A stretch of DNA of 64,000 bases from Dysidea avara (Eukaryota; Porifera; Demospongiae; Dictyoceratida; Dysideidae), in NCBI RefSeq assembly GCF_963678975.1, contig NC_089280.1, forward strand, positions 17,210,780-17,274,779. The letters are read 5' to 3'. Shown here in pieces: positions 42,152 through 54,000 of this stretch. The translations under genes and the position numbers were made by a program. The notes beneath the pieces were generated by a model. That model had not been told where the DNA came from. It ran no database searches and worked only from the letters and a program-made list of their open reading frames with translations. The first letter of the stretch is position 1. Every line of letters begins with the position of its first letter.

Positions 42152-44142
42152 TCCCTACACACATACATGACGTGTAGCCACATATCTAATGATGGAATGT
42201 GTGGATACAATTCCAATAATATAATAACACAAAAGCTTCCATCTCAACTAATACGTGATATTCACATGAAGAAAATAATAGAAATTTAACTGACTGCAGT
42301 TGGTCAGTTTTTGGAACATACTTGCAATCATTTACTCTTAAACCAAAAATAGGATGATTTGAAAGCAGAAGCATGTATTGGTAGAAAATTGGACTTCCCA
42401 CAATACATTCATCAATAATTCAATGTTCTTATAGTTTAGCAACATTAGCATCTACATCTGCAACTCTGGGCAATCAACATATTTGATTTTCTACCAGAAA
42501 ACCAGAGCTGTATTTTAATGTACGCTTTATTAGAGTAGTTGCAGTATCTCATTGCATTATACTACTCAAGTTGATAAACTAACAGTACATGATGCTAAGA
42601 TTGTCCAGTGTATTGAATTAAAGAGTAGAATATGCTTTATAAGTAAGTTACTTGCAGTAAAAGTCTTGATGTATTATCATTGGACACCAGTCCATAGACA
42701 TGACAAATTTTTATACTGAAAAAATCTCAATGAGCTGAAATATAATAATAGTATTCATTTGATAACCTAGCCTGTAACCTAAAATTCTTGGTATTAAGTT
42801 ATTGGTGTCAACTAAGTATAATTCTTGCTATGGTTAATTTAGTCTATATTCTTGGTAGCAATTTGTAGTAACACAAATGAATACCATTGAGAATATCATG
42901 ATGCAATTAAACTTTACTGTATTTTACATGTTCTTCACTGTTGTATTCTTTGCAATGTGGACCTCATCTCATAAAACCTGAATTGCATCAGGTGTTGCAG
43001 TGTATATAGCTCTTTGGTATTGCAAATTAGTGAAGGTTAGCTGTAATAACCAATGGGTATTGTATTGGTGTGGTAAAGGTCTTTCTCAGAGACAGTCACA
43101 CCACATCAATATCATGTCTGCTACATAGATCAGCTCAATTTTTACACTTGATGATGGTGCAACACCATACAAAGTTATGCTAAATTGTAGTTCATACAGA
43201 CTGCTTTGTAAAAGCCCTTGTCTTTGGGTTATGTCCAGGATTGTATACATGCAGGAGCTAGAACACATGTACACTGAACACTGTATGAGATTAAGGTGAA
43301 GCCCATTATACATATCCCATTATAACAATACAAAACAAAAAATCTCTAGCAAAGGCTTCTAAAGTGAAAATGGTTAATAATAACTTCCTTTACAATATAG
43401 CAGGAACCCACAAGTGCTACAAGGCACAACATATGGGCTACTGGGCTTCTTATGGGCTACTGGGCTTCTTATGGGCTACTGGGCTCCTACTATATAGATA
43501 GTTCTATAACATGGAAGATTGCAATGAATATAATGTGTTTCCCACAAGTTAGCATGTTGAAAGTCAGGACATGGTATGCATTAAAAAGTTGATGTTGTAT
43601 TCATCTTTTAGAATTCTTGGTATCAGGTCATTTGTGTCCATTAGATGTCATGGTACTTCCTGGTAGTTGTTTAGCCCACTACTGTCTATCCCAGTCATAT
43701 TCTTGGTAAAATAATTTGTGGCAATAATAAAAATGAATAACCTAGTTTATGTTAACAGAAGGTGGTGCCATAGCAGGGTACTGGCTTATGTCACAGATAA
43801 AAATGTACTTCCAAGGTCTCATCTACTTGATGATGAGACCAGTATCTTCTAGGATCTACTTCCAAGGTCTCTGCATCTGTATAGCTGACTAGCATTTGTG
43901 GGTTTCACCAGTGAGTGTGGTGCTTGGCTAGTATCTGGGGTGTTGAGCTAGACCTTGACCTCGACTAGGGTATATTTTTCCTTACCTTTAGGGAAGTAAC
44001 TTGTACAGGTTTGTGCCTTTTAGGCTCATATGGCAGCACATGCCTAAACTTTATGGTGCTGTGAGATCAAGCCACTAGTGGTCTCTGGGACTTTTGTATG
44101 CCACAATGGAATTTACTAATTAAGTTGGTCACATCCCGTTAA
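42152..44142. other. Intergenic, repeats only
   Basis: Contains the 19-bp tandem repeat and unidentified dispersed sequence (43750-44140 recurs near 49100-49300 and 20170). No gene seen. Confidence 0.5.
43424..43490 (+). repeat. 19-bp tandem repeat, three copies
   Basis: The unit atgggctactgggcttctt is repeated three times, the last diverging. Confidence 0.9.
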
Positions 44143-44343
44143 TACTGTATGCCTAAATATTTCGAGGGGGAAATTGTTTGCTGAATTCACAGTTTTGGAG
44201 GTTACCACCAATAATTTTACCCTTGAAATATTTAAACCTCCATATAGTCTAATACATTTTGGGATTGTTTGCAAATACACGAAAAATTTAAATTAGACAA
44301 CATCGCTCAACCTCAAAAAATTTGCCCCTCAAAATATACAGTA
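44143..44343. mobile_element. 197-bp MITE with TA target duplication, inserted in another repeat
   Basis: The element 44145-44341 has ends CTGTATGCCTAAATATTTCGAG and ATATACAG, with TA on both sides. The host repeat exists without the insertion at about 49190-49250 (minus strand), giving an empty site. Confidence 0.75.
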
Positions 44344-45324
44344 ATGGACTAGTGGGTGACAAGTAATCAGTAATGCAATCACAAAGTGGGCAACTGTACA
44401 ATTAGTAAACTTTCTAACAAACACCACAAACAAGTAAGACATGTCATTTGGTTAGTATGTAACTACACCCACTTGATTAGAATTTCAAGGAAACTATCAA
44501 ATAACATGCTCCATAATTACACAGTTAACGAGGTGACAACATGATACACATTGACTAAATGGTGGAATTTAAAATTTATCAGCATTAACATCATTGCAGC
44601 CATTTCTTGGCCGCCACCTTTGATTTTGCAACTTTTTCACCAGGCTTTTCAAGGCCGCACCATTTTTTCATAGCTTGGCTGATTTTGTGGTATACCTATA
44701 GTGTAACGTCTTCTCATTATTGATCATGGTTTCAATGATAAAATTTGTTGTTTGGATATTTTATGACTTGTCTCAAGAGATGGCCAGGAGAGTTGAGACT
44801 GACTTTATAAATCTATCAAAACTGCACAATGTAGTACGTTTTCTATGATGGTCTTTATTGTAGCTACAACCATGCAATGCATATTTTTGTTTTATTTCAT
44901 GGCTTATGTCAGCAATCCCTATTCCCTTTTGAAGTTTTAACAATGCACACAGCCATTATTAAAAATTTTTAGCATTAACATCATGCAGCCATTTCTTGGC
45001 CACCATCTTTGATTTCACAACTTTTTTCACCCAGGCTTTTTAAGGCCGCACCATTTTTTCACAGCTTTGCTGTTTTTGTGTGGATTTCACTTCTTTCTGT
45101 ACTTTATAAGGCCCCAAAACCAGCCTATGGCTGACTTTGAGGTTTGTTTTTACTCACATTTCTATTCAGAAACAATGATGATTATTGAAGACAGACTTTT
45201 TTCATTGCATGATTTAATTCAATATTTGATAATATTATTGTAATACTCTAATAGAGTGCACATTTTTTTTGAGGACTTCTAATAGAACATACATAGAATG
45301 TTCTAGAACAATCTAGTACTTCTA

Positions 45325-45450
45325 TTGGTAGATCTAGCAGTGGTTCAGTGGTTAAGGATGCAAGTTTTAGGTATAAAGATTCCTGGTTTGAACTCTGGTA
45401 AGTTTTTCAACATTTTTGTACGCCTTTTTTTACTCCGTGGTGACTGCTCT
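45325..45450 (+). mobile_element. tRNA-derived SINE
   Basis: AGCAGTGGTTCAGTGGTTAA (A-box-like) and TGGTTTGAACTC (B-box-like), then a T-rich tail and a CTATTAGAGTATCTC motif. The same unit lies inverted at about 15630-15760. Confidence 0.55.
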
Positions 45451-45579
45451 ATTAGAGTATCTCAACCCTGCGATTTTACATTTGTTTGGTTTTTGCTTTA
45501 TAACTTTGTCACTGTAACTATTGCTATTCAAACTATCAAAAGGCACTGCTACAATGATCAGCCTATCTACACACCAATT

Positions 45580-46145
45580 TTAAAGTTATTCCTATACTTG
45601 GGGTTACCCTGTAGCCATGACAGAAGTTTGATTTTTTTACGTGAATAAATGCTCATAACTCCTTGGATATTGCTCAGATTGACAGCAAACTTGGTACATG
45701 AATCCACCATTACACACTCTTCGTTTGTGCCAAAGATCAAGGCAATCAAGGTACATGTTTGTGTTTTATAGCAATTTTTGCAAACTGCAAAAATAAATTG
45801 AAGCCCCCGTAGCCCCCGTACGGCATAAGAAGAAAATGAAGAAATTAAAATGAAACTTTGAATGTCCATAACTCACAAATGGCTGTTGCAAATTTTATCG
45901 AACTTGCTGTGTGGCTTACCCTACCTGGGGGACAGCTATAATGCAAAAATGGTGTGCTTTGGAGATGGGGCCATGGAGCTATATATGCATGCGTGAAAAA
46001 ACTGTTTTCTTTCTTCCTATCAATATACTCACGGTGTGGTGCGCCGGCTTTCTTGGTTGCACGACATACTATTGTGTGTCTTAACACGGTGTGATACACC
46101 GGCTTTCTTGGCCACACGACACACTACTATGTGTCTTGATATGTG
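45580..46145 (-). repeat. Inverted copy of the GCCAAGAAAGC-type repeat
   Basis: The minus strand shows two tandem GTGTGTCGTG(T/C)GGCCAAGAAAGCC-like units (46140-46080 and 46075-46030), then TATTGATAGGAAGAAAG. Open frames over it are non-genic. Confidence 0.6.
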
Positions 46146-46329
46146 AGAGCCTTGGTCATGATCACATGCAAGCACAAAGACTGGCTCAAAAGATGAAACC
46201 AGTTTGGGCATTGCAAGAGTGAAAGTATAAGGATTAAGTACTACACAAGGCATTGTATCATCAGTCTACAATCAGCTGTTTTTCCAAGCTATCAATGGGT
46301 AGTCACTACCAATATATAGTCTAGTAGAA

Positions 46330-46860
46330 CCATCTGTGACCGGGAGCAAAATTTTTGATTGATAAAAATATAGTCGAATGTCTGCCTTCTACACTTTGCT
46401 ATTCATTTTATCTTCAATTAAATGGTTGTTTTCTTCTTCATGGAAACCATACCAAGGCGTTAATTTTCCCTATCAACACTTTCCTTAAAGGAACATATTT
46501 AGATGCCACAAAACTATTTGAGGTGCTTAATGGACTGTAGCAGTTAAGCTGCACTTTTAAAACAATTGCCACATCCCCATCAACGATCAGAATGTGCCAG
46601 ACAATGATTTAGCTTCATAGGAACAAGGCATTGTGCCACGCCCATTAGCTTGATCTACTGCATAACTGAGTGGTGAGATTGAGATACTCTAATACAGCAG
46701 TCACAGCCATACCTGTATTTCATTTTGATGCTCAAACAAAAGTTAACAAACTAGTAATGCCAAGTAGGGATTTTCCCACATTGCTACAATGCCAAGTAGC
46801 TAGGCATCTTCCCTCGTAGCTACCATCATCTCTTGTTTCACTACTTTTTGTCACTGGAAT
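46330..46860 (+). repeat. Diverged relic of the same intronic block, upstream of gene D
   Basis: Segments such as cttcttcatg (46432) followed by tatcaacactttccttaaag match 8930-9060 at clearly lower identity than the 60-kb copy, and ACTACTTTTTGTCACTGG matches 9110 in inverse orientation. It supports gene D being the rump of a former full locus that lost the zipper region. Confidence 0.5.
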
Positions 46861-46928
46861 CCTACTTCATTTTTAAATTAATAATTTTTATTGCACTAGT
46901 TACAACATACTTTGGCATTGACAAAATA

Positions 46929-47633
46929 ATGGTTATGACATGCCAATGTAGGGATTTTCCTGAAGACAAAGAAAAAGGCAACAGTGATAATAGTTATGAA
47001 GATGATGAAACTTCTCTACAACAATCAATGGAGTGTGACTCTGTGATAGATGTTACAGAAGATGATTCTAGTGGGCAATATGTTGAACAAGAAGAATATG
47101 AGGATAAGAATAATATGACCAGCACAGGTAAAAATTATGTACTAGTATTCTCAATGTTAGTTGACATGCTTTTTGCAATGTCATACAGGTTGTACCATTC
47201 AGTACCTTATGTTATTGTTAATATGTCTCCTTGTTTAAAATATGTTACCACTGATGGTAGTCAGCCGTCGCTTTCTGCAAATCCATTATTAACTTCTCAT
47301 CTCTGCTGTACACAATTGGCCACATTGCAAGCTCAGTCCATTCAACTGGCTCAACTACAAACATTTACAAACTCCATATGGCTGCCACCATTTGTCTGGC
47401 CCAATCTAAACAGTTTATATTCCACTGTTACTGGAAATCAAGTGAATGGAACTAATAGTTTATATGAAAAACAACACTTACAGTTATTGAATGGAGTCAA
47501 TGGACATGTAAGGAAAGAAGTTGGGTCAGAAAGTTACTGTTCAGCTGTTAAATGTAGTGTTGTGAAAACTACAGGAAATGTTGACAAGAGGAAACAATCC
47601 TGTGTATTACCCAAGTCAAAGGCAACTTTTTGA
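46929..47633 (+). CDS. Gene D: 5'-truncated paralogue, acidic and C-terminal exons fused in one ORF
   Basis: The acidic exon homologue is 46952-47127, with a conserved acceptor (tgtag) and a gtaaaa donor. The C-terminal domain is encoded to 47631-47633 and is almost identical to gene A residues 295-390. No SID, bHLH or zipper exon was found upstream to 31 kb. In A and B these two exons are separated by about 3 kb of intron. Here only some 150 bp separate them, with no stop and in frame, so one ORF runs from ATG 46929 through the former intron (a hydrophobic stretch, about LVFSMLVDMLFAMSYRLY) into the C-terminal domain, 234 aa. The A-type acceptor is not conserved. It may be a decaying fragment or a DNA-binding-free short protein. 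AATAAA is at 47806. Confidence 0.45.
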   Translation: MVMTCQCRDFPEDKEKGNSDNSYEDDETSLQQSMECDSVIDVTEDDSSGQYVEQEEYEDKNNMTSTGKNYVLVFSMLVDMLFAMSYRLYHSVPYVIVNMSPCLKYVTTDGSQPSLSANPLLTSHLCCTQLATLQAQSIQLAQLQTFTNSIWLPPFVWPNLNSLYSTVTGNQVNGTNSLYEKQHLQLLNGVNGHVRKEVGSESYCSAVKCSVVKTTGNVDKRKQSCVLPKSKATF

Positions 47634-48856
47634 TAATCTTGTAAAGGTTTATATTTATGTAGAACACTTTATATATATTATTTTGATTACCAATTGCTTT
47701 TTACTAGATGAGTATATTATTGGTTACTTTATGCAGCAGGTAATGGCTACAGCATCATAAGAAATAAGACTATGAGTAGTGATCTGAAGGACCCCACAAT
47801 GGCAAAATAAATCAAGTATCCCATTAAAATGAGGATTTCTGAAATGGAAGCATGTATTAAAATTTCAGCCTAGGTAAACTTTCATGAAATTGTGTCAAAT
47901 ATAGCTACATGAAAGACACAGTGCTACTTAAGATTATACTATCGTCTCAGAGTAAGTTGCTAAGGGATAAATACTATTTTGAACTCAATATCCTGGACGT
48001 AGTTTGTTAGTATCTGTTTCACATCTTCCTGACATTGAGTTGCTTTGCCAATTTTGATTATATACCCTAACAGGTAGATGATTAACTTAGTGATAGTTTT
48101 ATTGATTCCTTAGGGGCCTATCAATGCATTGCCCCACCACCACCCCTCAGGCATATATGGGGCTATAGTGGGGATTTGACACAGCTGAATGGCAAATGCC
48201 CCATAGTAGGGCATACCTATTTTGTCAAATCCCCACCAGTTGAAACACAGGGATTTGAGATTTGACATAGCATAGAAAGTTACAACAAACAAACAAAAAT
48301 ACTCGGGCACTTAATGAACAATCGTCAAATGCCTCATAGTGGGGAAACAGTTTCGTATCAATTCTCCCTGTAAAGCCCTTACGTCTGAGGGGGTAACACA
48401 TCAATAGGTGGCCTACAAAGAAGGCTACCAAAAGCCTGTATAGTGTAGTTAACACATTTTCTTCAAATTATTTATAGTTGTCAGAACTGTTGCATACATG
48501 TGGGCTGTTGTGCTTGTCAGTTTGTATTATGTTTACTCCATGATCTAGATTAGCTTATAATTACCATGTATCTACTAGTTCCATTGGCCTTGGTAGATAT
48601 GGAAGTAGAATGTTGAGTACCACAAGAAGCAGGTCATTTCCCCAACAGAGCCACTACAATATTCATTAGAGTGGTGTAATTGATATGAGGAATTGTGGTC
48701 AGTTATAGACTAGATGTGCTCACCACCATATTTGTACATGTTATGTGACTATTTCCTCCAACTTTTTCGTAAATAGTGATTTGAAGTCTAGTGTTTCGGG
48801 GTAATACAGACGTCCAAACAAGTCACATGTTGTTTGTGTCATGTTTTAGTAGTGTA

Positions 48857-48920
48857 GTCACACACACACACCCACGCACGCACGCACGCACACACACACA
48901 CACACACACATATATATACA
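48857..48920 (+). repeat. (CA/CG)n(TA)n microsatellite
   Basis: CA and GCAC steps followed by TATATATA. Confidence 0.9.
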
Positions 48921-49438
48921 TACCTGTATTTCTATCATGTTATTGCTGTTCTAACATTTCTCTTATAAACTTATAAAAGCTAATAACTATTTGTACTAAC
49001 TATAAAGTACAGTATGATACTAAACTAAACATGCTCTGAGTCCTTCTACTTCTGAAAAGCTGGCTGGGTCTTTTCCATAACACCCCCTTAGGCACCTCTT
49101 GGCACTAGTATATTCTCACATTGAGTAATAATCACAGCTCTGTATCCTGCATAGTAAGTGGGTTAGTCGCCCTCTTTGTATTTGTATTACTGATTACTTG
49201 TCACCCACCAGTTCATTATTAACGGGATGTAACCAACTCAATTAACAAATTCCAGGGTGGCATGTTCACATCCATGGTGACTCAGATGTTATACTTAATG
49301 TGATCTACACACATAGACACATAGACAACAGCCCACCATTGACATACTACTAGTGGAAAAACTGTTTATATAAAATAATAATTAACAAGCACACAGCTTG
49401 AAGAACAGAGAATTTTTTAGTTTTGTGAACATTGTCCA

Positions 49439-49464
49439 TTTATTATTATTATTATTATTATTAT

Positions 49465-49496
<32 letters not shown>
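49439..49496 (+). repeat. (ATT)n(AGT)n microsatellite
   Basis: Eight or so ATT units change directly into AGT units. Confidence 0.95.
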
Positions 49497-49863
49497 ACAA
49501 GCCAACTGGTTGTTTTGGAGACCTCTAGCTACTAACTACAGTGAGTTTCCAGTGGCTTATACATATTGGAGGTACTGTATGTAAGGGCTGAAATTGTACC
49601 CCCGCATGACCATGGTGTGTGACTCTGACACTGAGTTTTCCTCTTTGGGTACATTAATGTTCTTGCTACAATTCTAGCAAAGTTACATATCATATACATA
49701 TACATGGCTCCCATAGCTATACATATGATACCATCAAGAGTAGCTTTGTGTACAGGCAGTGACTACTATACAAATGAAAAAAAGTTATATACATGATTCT
49801 AGCAATGTGACACACTGTGGTATACAGCCACTACAGCAATTTGGATGTGACCCCACCAGTTCT

Positions 49864-50056
49864 ATACCCGTAAACGACGAAAGTTTGGAGTGACTAAAGT
49901 TTGGCAAATTTGGCAAATCGAGGAAATTCGTCAAACTTTATTTGCCAATCAGCTATTCAGTACATAGTTCCATATTAGCTGTGCGTGAATTTGCCAAACT
50001 TTTGTCCGCCAACCTGCTTCGCATGCTGATTTGCCAAACTTTCACCATTTATGGTA
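49864..50056. mobile_element. ~190-bp MITE with CGTAAACGACGAAAGTTTGG-like ends
   Basis: The left end TACCCGTAAACGACGAAAGTT and the right end AACTTTCACCATTTATGGTA are imperfect inverted repeats. Interior TTTGCCAAACT motifs repeat in both orientations. Confidence 0.6.
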
Positions 50057-50124
50057 TATATATATATATATATATACACACAACCAGCTGAATTATAGGG
50101 TACACTACACCTCTTGGACACACA

Positions 50125-50199
<75 letters not shown>

Positions 50200-50202
50200 A
50201 GA
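50050..50202 (+). repeat. (TA)n and (CA)n microsatellites
   Basis: TA run at 50053-50076, CA run at 50119-50195. Confidence 0.95.
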
Positions 50203-50334
50203 GTCATTAATGTGCATATGGTCACACACAGTCACAAATTATCAGGCGTTTGGCCTCATGAAACCCCACCCAGCAGGCATAGTTTGTTTCTCACTGTATT
50301 GATGAAGTATATATGACTTACTAAAACTAGGGAC

Positions 50335-50460
50335 ACTGTGGGTGCTAGCTTGATGACAAAGTGGTAGGGAAGTCTTAACCTTCCTGGTAATCAAAAGTTT
50401 CCAGGTTCGATGCCGGCCCAGGATTAAAGCTAGTTAATTTCCTTTCATTTGCATTTGAAA
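50335..50460 (+). mobile_element. tRNA-derived SINE fragment
   Basis: Has CAGGTTCGATGCCGG (B box), with a weak A-box-like stretch about 50 bp upstream. Confidence 0.45.
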
Positions 50461-51076
50461 TTGGGTCGGGAAATCTGAAGAACAAGTGCATGAAGCTACT
50501 GCGCAGGATGGGACTCACTGCCACTGTTGTTTCCTTGTCCAGAGTGTCAAGTTATCTCAGTTTTGATCAAATTAACTCTACTGGTTATAGAGGGCTGTTG
50601 ATTAGTGCTGACCAGTGTTGATGAGCCTTTATCCTTTCCAGAACAGCAGGTGTTAGCTAGCATGAATGTATCATACAGTTAGATACTTATTAATAGCTAC
50701 TTAAGAACTCTTGCAGGCACCACCCAAATAATAGTAAAACTAGTTTATTTTTGCAGGCAGCCAAATCGGGCTACAAGAAGAACTCCACTTGGTACTCGCT
50801 CCCAAATATTATGAACTACAAAATTAGCTGACTGGTTTTTCAAAGAATCGCCACTGAACTGTGGCATGGTTTCGTTGCCCACGCCCGAAATTATGAGGTC
50901 ACGTCCACATGCCAATGCTACAGCAGCAGCTGTGTATCTGTAGGCTGTGGCTCGAGGCTGTGGTGAGTCTACATTAGGATCGTCGTCTCAATCACTTCGA
51001 TAATTCTATCAGAAGTTGCACTATCAACGGAATTTTAATAATTAGCTATTAGCCGAAGTGAACTGATAAACTAGAC

Positions 51077-54000
51077 ATGAACAATAGTCGAGGCCTCGGT
51101 CGAGGCAGTAGATCTAGAGATGAAGGCAATTTGTTACTTATTGTTGAAGCTGCAAACATCTTGGAAGGAAGGAGAAGCTCCAATGTATCTGGTAAGATAA
51201 CTTTGAAGCTGTTAATACTGAAGAGCTTGTGACACTTTAATTGGTAATCTGACATAGCAACGTAGCTATATAGCTATATAGAAACACAGTAAATCGCAGC
51301 ACAAATATTAACGTTACTCAGTGAAGTGACTTAGTTATATCAGTACTTTTCACTCGCTTTTTCATGTCCTAGAACTACAGAACTTATGCTTGCCATCAGA
51401 TGGGTGAAGGCGTTTCACACTAGCCACTGTTTACTAATTGAGTGGTGTGGCCTTCCAAGTCTGTTCCAAGAAATCAGAAATGTGAATTCCTTGGATGCCA
51501 GATTATATTAAACGCCATGTATCAATTGTAGTTTATCTTTTGCCACTGTATTGCAGGAGATTTTAAATATCATGGCAAGTGTTACAATTTCTTAACAAGT
51601 ACGCTGACATACACATATACCAGCACTAAAACAATTCAGTATGGACAGCCATAGCTATGATTATTATTGCCATACAGTCATTGTAGCCAAAGAACTGTCT
51701 ATGCATCATTTTACAGTACCTACAATTAGTAAACATCGTTGCCTACAATGCACTAGTACTGCTAGCTATTTATGTACCTCTATTGTTTAATATAACTATT
51801 TGTGGACATGTTGCAACTGAAATTTGTGGACTAGTTTTGCTGAGCAAAAGTCATTGTAAAACTTTCACAGTAATACTGAAAATTGCAAATAGCACATAGT
51901 AAAATTATTTCAAGGAAATCTTCATGATTTATTTCCCAGTGAAAATTTTCCCTGTTTTCAGTATAGGTCTGTAGTGTAAAACTAGCTATAGACATGCCAT
52001 GACATGTACATAGCTACAGATACTAAAGCTAGTACTTAATGCAAGGACAGTTGGAAATATAATTAAACTGAATAACCTCATGTATAGTAATTGTTTATAA
52101 ACACAGGCCTAAAATTAAAGATTTAGCAGACTAGATGGGTGGGGTAGTAAAGTGTTATGGTTGTGGTTGAAACTGAAGCAGCCACAGGCAATCAACTGGT
52201 GTGTCATGTAAACATCACTATCAATTAAAGTTTGTATTAAAATTGTGATCGGTGTCTTGTACAGACACAAAGGAATCTTTTAATTAAAGAGGTTGCAGCT
52301 GTTGTGAAATCACAATTCACTATGCATACACCTCTGAGAGGGCATGTCATAAAGGATAATTTTGGAACTAAATGCGGTATAAAGGGAATTACTATCACCA
52401 TATTCTGTAGTAACTATAAGCAAGTGGCCACTATTTCACAATAATAACCATGCAATGTAAATGAAACTTCATTAATGCCAATGGATGGAATCATCAGTAG
52501 AGAAGTCATAGTATAGTATAAGAGAGATACGTAGTAGAAATTCTTTACAGGGAATTAAAATTTTGCGTAAAATAAGTACCGGAGCACCCCCACAAAATTT
52601 ACCTGCATGCATGTAATTCATTAACCCAGATCATGTGAACAGATCAAGATGTGTTAAACTCAGTGAACTCATTGTTGTATCCTGCTAGATTGTCAAATGT
52701 GTCTAGCACTAATGAAAAAGTAATGCCATTATTGTCAGTGATTCATAGGAATTCATAGAATCCAAGGTGATGCCACATGTCTCCCCACATGCAAAGTTAG
52801 TCCGATAGTTCCCACTCCTCCTCTTTGTGCAAAAGTATGGATATTTCCAGACTTGTGCAGAGGGTAGTTAGATTAGAAGACTTGCGCAGAAGGCAGTTGG
52901 ATTAGAGTTTGGATTTCCTTTCCAGTTTATTGCGATGAAGAAGGAGAAGGTAACTACAGTACCACTAGTAGCATATTAATGTGATTTCTGTTACTGCTGC
53001 AACAGTACAGAGATCTTTTTTAAAATGTAAACTGAGTTAAAGGAGTACTTTGTAACTGAAAAAGTATCTGCTTCAGAACAGAACTGATGATTTGGAAATC
53101 ACTAAAGTAATTACTGAAGCAAACACTAGAAAAATGAAGTACTTTAGAAAAACACTAGAAAAAATGAAATACTTTAGAAAACCTGAATTAAATGCTAGAA
53201 AAAAAGAAAAAAAAGAAAACATGCTTGATTTCAAATGTAAATGGTATTGTAATAATTTACAAATACTGTACTATGTATGTGATCACTGTCAGTATTATTA
53301 ATTGTTTACAAGAATGTAATTTCCAATGATTTTGAGTCATACAAGTTATCAGCGTCTGTGGGTGAGTTTGCCTTCCACCTCAGCACCCTTGGCTCATGCA
53401 CAACATTGCACGTGTGAGTGTTTTATGCTGTTGGGTTACTCGTTCTTTTATGGTGGTGGGACAATTAGGTGGTTGTACAAATATATATTATTTTCAGAAA
53501 TGGTAACTGAGTGGGATCACCATTATTTTTCTCCCAAGAACCCTCTACTTGTATTGTTTTCATGGTATCTGAGATTATTTTCTTAAATAAAATAGTGACG
53601 TTAATTGATTGTTAACACTTGTATGAGGTATAATACTGACTCCCCCATTTATTGAGACCTCATCTTTATTATTTTACCATGATACCTACTGAGATATCAT
53701 AAGTGCTGTGACGCTTTTGATTGCTAAATGGTAGCTAGGTCATAAACTTTGTGATGGCAACTGAACAGCTTTGAAAAATTATTGATTGCTACAACACAGT
53801 TTTGGTGACAATAATATGGCAGCTTCATAAATCAAAGCACTCTGATGGAGGGCAAGGAAAATTGAGGGTGCTGTGTAGTATAGCAAACTGTTTGTGACTT
53901 GCTGAATTCCCTGATGTTTACTGGCTACCTGTGATTATGTTATCAGTTTCCAGGTGTTTGGTTATACTGTCCGTTGCATAATTACACTACTACAAGTTTC

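Larger units (their letters stand above)
47810..51076. other. Spacer between genes D and C
   Basis: Includes the flank paralogous to positions 370-805, microsatellites, a MITE and a SINE. GC rises modestly at 50870-51076 just before the gene C start, where a promoter or 5' UTR is expected; no TATA box is obvious. Confidence 0.5.

Noticed and set aside
53092..53301. Lys-rich 69-aa frame with a repeated MKYFRK
   Set aside because: It comes from a short tandem duplication in the first intron of gene C; no splice sites in frame with the gene.
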